Assembly (NCBI GenBank): GCA_019314005.1
Contig: JAFDAE010000048.1
Coordinates: forward strand, 1 to 10,718
From: Deltaproteobacteria bacterium
GTDB lineage: Bacteria > Desulfobacterota > Desulfobacteria > C00003060 > C00003106
Direction of reading: 5' to 3'
Length of the DNA: 10,718 nucleotides
Part shown: piece by piece, positions 7,749 to 10,718 of the stretch
Layout of the letters: every line of letters starts with the position of its first letter
Position numbering within the stretch: the first letter of the stretch is position 1
Notes under the pieces: model-generated
What the model saw: only the letters and a program-made list of their open reading frames with translations
What the model was told of the DNA's origin: nothing
Database searches by the model: none
Position numbers and translations under genes: made by a program

Positions 7749-8180
7749 CTACGGAGTCCGCATCGTATAGCCTGAAGACTCTTCATTGAACAGCAATTCG
7801 CTGTCAAGATCTTTGCCCGTGCCATCTGCTTCATTATAAGCATTGGCAGCGCCTTCTGCCGTAGTCCGGATGGGGAACTTAAAGCGTTTGAGGGTTCCGT
7901 TTCTGAATTTGATCGTCCACATAATAGAATCTGAACTTCTCATAGGAACAACGCTGCCGCCTAGAGGCACGAAATCCGAATAACCTCTAACCTCGATGGC
8001 GCCTTGCGGGCAAATCTTTACACAGGAATAGCATTCCCAGCAAGCGTCCGGCTCTTGATTATAAGCCTTCATCGCATTGGCATCCAATACCATCAGGTCA
8101 TTGGGGCATATGTACATGCAAGCAGTTTTGTCCCCGCCCTTGCAGCCGTCACATTTTTCATCAATTACAAAGCTTGGCAT
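7749..8180 (-). CDS. aprB: Adenylylsulfate (APS) reductase beta subunit
   Basis: A 143-residue electron-transfer subunit with two [4Fe-4S] clusters that carries electrons to the FAD of AprA. The first cluster has the family's characteristic long spacing (C10, C13, C21, C25 followed by Pro); the second is a regular ferredoxin set (C47, C50, C53, C57 followed by Pro). Residues from about 70 onward form the C-terminal arm that wraps around AprA in known structures. GGAGG at 8188-8192 is 7 nt from the ATG. It is the first gene of the unit, read from a strong promoter about 275 nt upstream, and leads into aprA after a 67-nt gap. In many sulfate reducers sat precedes aprB; here the next gene is divergent and unrelated. 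Confidence 0.98.
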   Translation of the reverse strand: MPSFVIDEKCDGCKGGDKTACMYICPNDLMVLDANAMKAYNQEPDACWECYSCVKICPQGAIEVRGYSDFVPLGGSVVPMRSSDSIMWTIKFRNGTLKRFKFPIRTTAEGAANAYNEADGTGKDLDSELLFNEESSGYTMRTP

Positions 8181-8360
8181 AAACTTACCTCCTAAAAATA
8201 TTTACTTTCAAAAAAAGAACTTAAAAAATCTACTATCCTACCAAAAATTTATTACCTAACTTAGCGTAGCCTTTCCCACCCCCCTTCAAAGTAAAGTCTT
8301 ACCTCGTACCCCAAAAGCATTAATCTTCTTAATTTCTCGGGTGAATATATAATGAACCTA

Positions 8361-8378
8361 TTGAAAAAAATTTCACAA
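8361..8378 (-). promoter_or_regulatory. Rex-like dyad in the aprBA leader
   Basis: The minus strand reads TTGTGAAATTTTTTTCAA. Compared with the Rex-type consensus TTGTGAA-N4-TTCACAA, the first half-site is perfect and the second matches 5 of 7. Rex, an NADH/NAD+ sensor, is known to control energy-metabolism genes including sulfate reduction genes in Desulfovibrio. The site is about 85 nt downstream of the main -10 but overlaps the -10 of a possible second promoter (CTTACA 8399-8404, 16 nt, TATTTT 8377-8382). Confidence 0.3.
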
Positions 8379-8406
8379 AATAGCGGTAAAAAAACTCTTG
8401 TAAGGC

Positions 8407-8429
8407 ATTAATTTGTCTTAGAAATTAAT
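8407..8429. promoter_or_regulatory. Perfect AT-rich dyad downstream of the aprBA promoter
   Basis: ATTAATTT (8407-8414) and AAATTAAT (8422-8429) are perfect 8-bp inverted arms around GTCTTAG. The dyad lies about 35-57 bp downstream of the -10 box, a position suited to an operator or an early RNA hairpin. No known regulator motif is recognised. Confidence 0.4.
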
Positions 8430-8463
8430 ATAGACACCTTTAAATACTATGAAATAGGATGTC

Positions 8464-8492
8464 CTTATAACATTACCAAACAGGCTTGTCAA
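8464..8492 (-). promoter_or_regulatory. Sigma70 promoter of aprBA
   Basis: On the minus strand a perfect -35 TTGACA (8487-8492) is followed by a 17-nt spacer (8470-8486) and -10 TATAAG (8464-8469, 5 of 6), preceded by TG one base upstream (extended -10). Transcription would start near 8457, giving a leader of about 275 nt before the aprB ATG. This is the best promoter match in the window and fits the very high expression expected of APS reductase. Confidence 0.85.
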
Positions 8493-8524
8493 GGCATTTT
8501 TGGGAAGGAAAGGAAGGAAATATA

Positions 8525-8552
8525 TTGACATTATGGTTCAAAATGATACACA
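8525..8552 (+). promoter_or_regulatory. Possible promoter of the ykgJ-type gene
   Basis: A perfect TTGACA (8525-8530) is followed after 16 nt by TACACA (8547-8552, only 3 of 6) with TG at the extended -10 position. It faces away from the apr promoter, with about 32 bp between the two -35 boxes. The poor -10 keeps confidence low. Confidence 0.35.
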
Positions 8553-8648
8553 CATTCGGTGTTCAGAACAACAAATATAGCATACCTTAAATTATGCCAA
8601 AACACAATTAAATAAAATATTTTTTTCTGTACAACATCACAAACAAGA

Positions 8649-9383
8649 ATGGAAACAACGGAACAAATTCAAAGACTAACAGCTGATGATACTTTTACCT
8701 TTTTGTGCCATAAAGGTGTTAAGTGTTTCACCCACTGTTGCCGCGATCTTGATATTGTTCTTACTCCCTACGATATTATTAGACTCAAACTGCGATTGGG
8801 GATCTCGTCCGGGGAGTTCCTTACAAAATATACAACCTCCCATATAGGACCACAGTCCGGTCTCCCCATTGTTAACCTTAAGATGGAAAATAATGCAAAA
8901 CGGAATTGCTCCTTTGTAACCGCTGAAGGATGCGCTGTGTACAGTGACAGGCCCGGCGCCTGTCGCAGCTATCCCCTGGGGAGGGTTGCAGTAAGAAGAG
9001 GGGAGACACAGGAACAGGAAGAGTTCTTCGTCCTTGTCAGGGAGCCGCACTGCCTTGGTTTTAATGAAGGGCGAGAATGGAAGGCAAAAGACTGGGTCAA
9101 AGATCAGGAAATTGATACGTACAATAAAATGAACGATCTGTTGATGGAGGTTATATCCACCAAGAACCGTTCCGGGAACCAACCATTGAGCAAGAGTCAT
9201 CAGGAAATATTCTACACAGCCTGTTATGACATTGACAAATTCAGAAAGGTAGTATCAGAAGAAAGTTTTGCCGGTACCTACTGCATCGAACCCGCTGTTA
9301 TCGAAAAAGTGAAAGCAGATGAAATAGCCCTGATGCAATTTTCTCTAAGATGGCTGGCCAAACGATTGATGATTGAAGATTGA
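8649..9383 (+). CDS. YkgJ/UPF0153-type cysteine-cluster (putative Zn- or Fe-binding) protein
   Basis: A 244-residue soluble protein with the cysteine pattern of the YkgJ family (annotated as a putative zinc- or iron-chelating domain; biochemical role unknown). The family marks are CFTHCC at 26-31, LTPYDIIRLKLRLGIS at 38-53, then C87, C95 and RPGACRSYPLGR at 101-112; C20 and C135 are further cysteines. The C-terminal half (about 140-244) has no motif I recognise. No signal peptide or membrane helix. The start has no good ribosome site (AACAAGA before the ATG), so translation may be weak. The last codons (LMIED and stop) are written in the 7-bp repeat GATTGAN that continues past the stop, so the C-terminus appears to have been shaped by that repeat. 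It is divergent from aprBA; any link to that locus is only positional. Confidence 0.85.
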   Translation: METTEQIQRLTADDTFTFLCHKGVKCFTHCCRDLDIVLTPYDIIRLKLRLGISSGEFLTKYTTSHIGPQSGLPIVNLKMENNAKRNCSFVTAEGCAVYSDRPGACRSYPLGRVAVRRGETQEQEEFFVLVREPHCLGFNEGREWKAKDWVKDQEIDTYNKMNDLLMEVISTKNRSGNQPLSKSHQEIFYTACYDIDKFRKVVSEESFAGTYCIEPAVIEKVKADEIALMQFSLRWLAKRLMIED

Positions 9384-9499
9384 AGATTGTTGGGCCTTTA
9401 TTAAAAGAACCAGACGATTCATGATTGACGATTGAGAAGTGAAGGTTAAGGAAATAATAAATAGTCATCCATCATTATTTCAATCGTCAATCGTCAATC
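9364..9499. repeat. Degenerate GATTGAC heptamer repeats in inverted arrangement
   Basis: Three blocks share a 7-bp unit. Block 1: GATTGAT, GATTGAA, GATTGAA, GATTG at 9364-9389, overlapping the last codons of the upstream gene. Block 2: GATTCAT, GATTGAC, GATTGAG at 9416-9436. Block 3: TCAATC, GTCAATC, GTCAATC at 9480-9499, the reverse complement of the same unit. Blocks 2 and 3 can pair, and inside them GAAATAAT (9451-9458) and ATTATTTC (9474-9481) form a perfect 8-bp inner stem; the two pairings compete at the base. Confidence 0.8.
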
Positions 9500-9516
9500 G
9501 CAAATGGAGTTTATAA

Positions 9517-10326
9517 ATGAAGGGTAAAGTCGCCCTGGTATTAGGCGCTGTTAAAGGAATCGGAAGGGGAGTCGGGCTTGCCCTGGCAAAAGAGGGTGTT
9601 GGGGTCGCTCTTACCTATTATGACTGGGAAGAGCACGTTAAAGATATGGAAGAGGCTTTTGCGTCTGCCGACAGTGAACACCTTATAATAAAGACAGACT
9701 TGACCGAACCGGTACAAATTCGATCACTTATAGATAAAACGATCCAAAAATTCGGGCGCATAGATATCTTGATCAACAATATTGAACGGGGAGGCTGGCC
9801 TGTTGTACACGGCCCTTACACCCCCGAACAATGGGAGCTTGAAGTGGCTGCCACCCTCAAGGCCAAGTGGTGGGTATACCATTACTGCCTCCCCCATCTT
9901 AAGGCGTCGGGGGCTGGGGTTGTTATAAATATCTCTTCCATTGCAGGTGTTGTTGGACGCGCCGGTCCCGCGGGGAGGATATTCAATGATGCATATTCCG
10001 CGGCAAACCGCGGCATATCAGCGTTTACCGAGATATGGGCGAGAGAGGCCGCACCCACGGTCAGGGTCAATGAAATAATGCTCGGCGTCTTCGAAACACG
10101 CCATGGCCCGAATACCCGGGGCTGGGAGCTGCTAACAGAAACCCAGCAACAGGAAGTCATTGATCATACTTTATTAAAACGGGTTGGCACTATTGACGAT
10201 ATAGTAAAAGTGGTTATGTTTGTTATTAAAGACGCGCCATTTATGACCGGAAGCGTTCTAAGGATCGACGGAGGTTATCTTTTAGGCGGGGAGTTTATGG
10301 AGCCGCAGCCTGAGGGAGTCTTATAA
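9517..10326 (+). CDS. Short-chain dehydrogenase/reductase family protein lacking the catalytic lysine
   Basis: A 269-residue classical-length SDR with a Rossmann fold. Visible marks: nucleotide-binding GAVKGIG at 10-16 (TGxxxGIG type), DLT at 61-63 in the adenine-contact position, NNIERGG at 87-93 in place of NNAG, the Ser motif VINISSIAG (136-144; Ser140/141), Tyr160 and the C-terminal substrate loop and RIDGGY (249-254). The YxxxK motif is changed: the sequence is Y160-S-A-A-N164, with codon AAC for Asn. Ser and Tyr are retained, so it may still bind NAD(P)H but probably has reduced or altered catalysis. Closest general resemblance is to FabG-like 3-oxoacyl reductases; the substrate cannot be read from the sequence. 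GGAG at 9506-9509 lies 7 nt from the ATG, directly after a heptamer array. It may be co-transcribed with the downstream zinc-ribbon gene. Confidence 0.88.
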   Translation: MKGKVALVLGAVKGIGRGVGLALAKEGVGVALTYYDWEEHVKDMEEAFASADSEHLIIKTDLTEPVQIRSLIDKTIQKFGRIDILINNIERGGWPVVHGPYTPEQWELEVAATLKAKWWVYHYCLPHLKASGAGVVINISSIAGVVGRAGPAGRIFNDAYSAANRGISAFTEIWAREAAPTVRVNEIMLGVFETRHGPNTRGWELLTETQQQEVIDHTLLKRVGTIDDIVKVVMFVIKDAPFMTGSVLRIDGGYLLGGEFMEPQPEGVL

Positions 10327-10339
10327 AGGAGGTAACTGC

Positions 10340-10430
10340 TTAGGTTCAAAGTTCAGGGGTTCAAGGTTAAACTGATGAAAGAGAAGCTATACGAATGCGG
10401 AATTCATCGAACCGTGAACCGTGAACCTAA
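10340..10430. repeat. Degenerate GGTTCAN heptamer repeats in inverted arrangement
   Basis: Left arm: AGGTTCA, AAGTTCA, GGGGTTCA, AGGTTAA at 10342-10370. Right arm: ACCGTGA, ACCGTGA, ACCTAA at 10411-10430. TTAGGTTCA (10340-10348) is the perfect reverse complement of TGAACCTAA (10422-10430). GTAACT (10332-10337) and AGTTAC (10442-10447) extend the inverted symmetry outside the array. It is the same layout as the repeat at 9364-9499 but with a different unit. Confidence 0.75.
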
Positions 10431-10460
10431 CAAACCTGGGTAGTTACTATAGGAGAAAAA

Positions 10461-10718
10461 ATGAACAAGCAAACCAAGCCCCCCATCTGTCCCCACTGTG
10501 GTCAAGAAATGAAGAAGTGGGCGACACCCCAATTTAATTTTTCAGATGGCCTCGGCTGGGGGGGGCCATTTCTTTATGTCTGTTTCAACGATGAATGTCC
10601 CCTGTATGTTGAGGGCTGGGAGAGCATGATGGAACATTATGGCCAGGTCGCATCATATAGGTGCATGTGCGATCCTGATACGGGAACAATAGAATGCCTC
10701 CCAGTGCTTTCTCCTTAT
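10461..10718 (+). CDS. Small zinc-ribbon protein, conserved hypothetical (3' end outside the window)
   Basis: An open frame of 86 codons that runs off the right edge without a stop. C10-x2-C13 (CPHCG) and C41-x4-C46 (CFNDEC) form a probable zinc ribbon; C68, C70 and C79 are further cysteines. The segment LYVCFNDECPLYVEGW (38-53) resembles, from memory, a conserved hypothetical family with a YVCFND-CP-Y motif in sulfate reducers; the function is unknown to me. AGGAG at 10451-10455 lies 5 nt from the ATG and supports the start. The gene is on the same strand as the SDR, 134 nt away, with a heptamer repeat in between. No signal peptide is visible. Confidence 0.75.
   Translation, partial: MNKQTKPPICPHCGQEMKKWATPQFNFSDGLGWGGPFLYVCFNDECPLYVEGWESMMEHYGQVASYRCMCDPDTGTIECLPVLSPY

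Larger units (their letters stand above)
8181..8648. other. Gene-free divergent control region between aprB and the ykgJ-type gene
   Basis: A 468-bp AT-rich stretch with no supported open reading frame on either strand. It holds the aprBA promoter (8464-8492), a leader of about 275 nt with two dyads (8361-8378, 8407-8429), a direct repeat of the -35 context (8397-8409 and 8485-8498), a tandem 9-mer GGAAGGAAA at 8503-8520 and a weak candidate promoter for the plus-strand gene (8525-8552). Confidence 0.8.

Noticed and set aside
5753..8180. Reverse-type (sulfur-oxidiser) apr locus
   Set aside because: No aprM or hdrBC-type replacement of qmoC is seen, and the locus ends in a full HdrC-HdrE fusion QmoC, which fits the reductive type; only a phylogeny would settle it fully.
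751..8180. Undescribed electron-bifurcating complex
   Set aside because: HdrA-like and MvhD-like domains are present, but their order and partners are exactly those of the known QmoABC complex.
8676..9200. 174-codon open frame antisense to the YkgJ-type gene
   Set aside because: The plus-strand gene carries the conserved cysteine pattern; the antisense frame has no recognisable motif.
9364..9500. CRISPR-like array
   Set aside because: The unit is only 7 bp with no unique spacers, and both orientations occur; no cas gene is present.
10374..10442. 22-codon ORF starting ATG AAA GAG inside the heptamer repeat
   Set aside because: No ribosome site near its ATG, and its second half is encoded by the repeat itself.

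Overview
The window looks like the chromosome of a sulfate-reducing bacterium, most likely of the Desulfobacterota (former Deltaproteobacteria, Desulfobacterales-like). The reasons are a reductive-type adenylylsulfate reductase locus (aprBA) followed by the full quinone-interacting complex (qmoABC, including the membrane subunit QmoC), small stand-alone Fe-S and zinc-ribbon genes, and intergenic repeat types that I associate from memory with such genomes. The assignment rests on protein families read by eye, not on a search.

Layout. Positions 1-158 hold a repeat element cut by the window edge. Positions 159-440 (minus) are a stand-alone parvulin, ppiC. Positions 441-750 hold a second, complete copy of the repeat (485-626), a terminator hairpin (644-670) and a small inverted repeat (690-726). 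Positions 751-8180 (minus) carry, in transcription order, aprB, aprA, a strong terminator, then qmoA, qmoB and qmoC. Positions 8181-8648 are a gene-free divergent control region with a near-consensus sigma70 promoter for aprBA. On the plus strand follow a YkgJ-type cysteine-cluster protein (8649-9383), a short-chain dehydrogenase relative lacking the catalytic lysine (9517-10326), and the start of a small zinc-ribbon protein cut by the right edge. The two plus-strand gaps (9364-9499 and 10340-10430) contain degenerate heptamer repeats in inverted arrangement.

How it works together. AprAB reduces APS to AMP and sulfite in the cytoplasm. QmoABC is the membrane complex that is understood to pass electrons from the menaquinone pool towards AprAB, linking APS reduction to energy conservation. 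sat, the usual upstream partner, is not next to aprB here. The aprBA leader is about 275 nt long and carries several dyads. A hairpin with a T-tract between aprA and qmoA suggests that the abundant reductase and the membrane complex are expressed at different levels. The plus-strand genes have no evident link to sulfate reduction beyond position.

I see no clearly new multi-gene system. The best leads are the apr control region, the repeat pair flanking ppiC, the heptamer arrays (one of which encodes the end of a protein), and the active-site-degenerate SDR.
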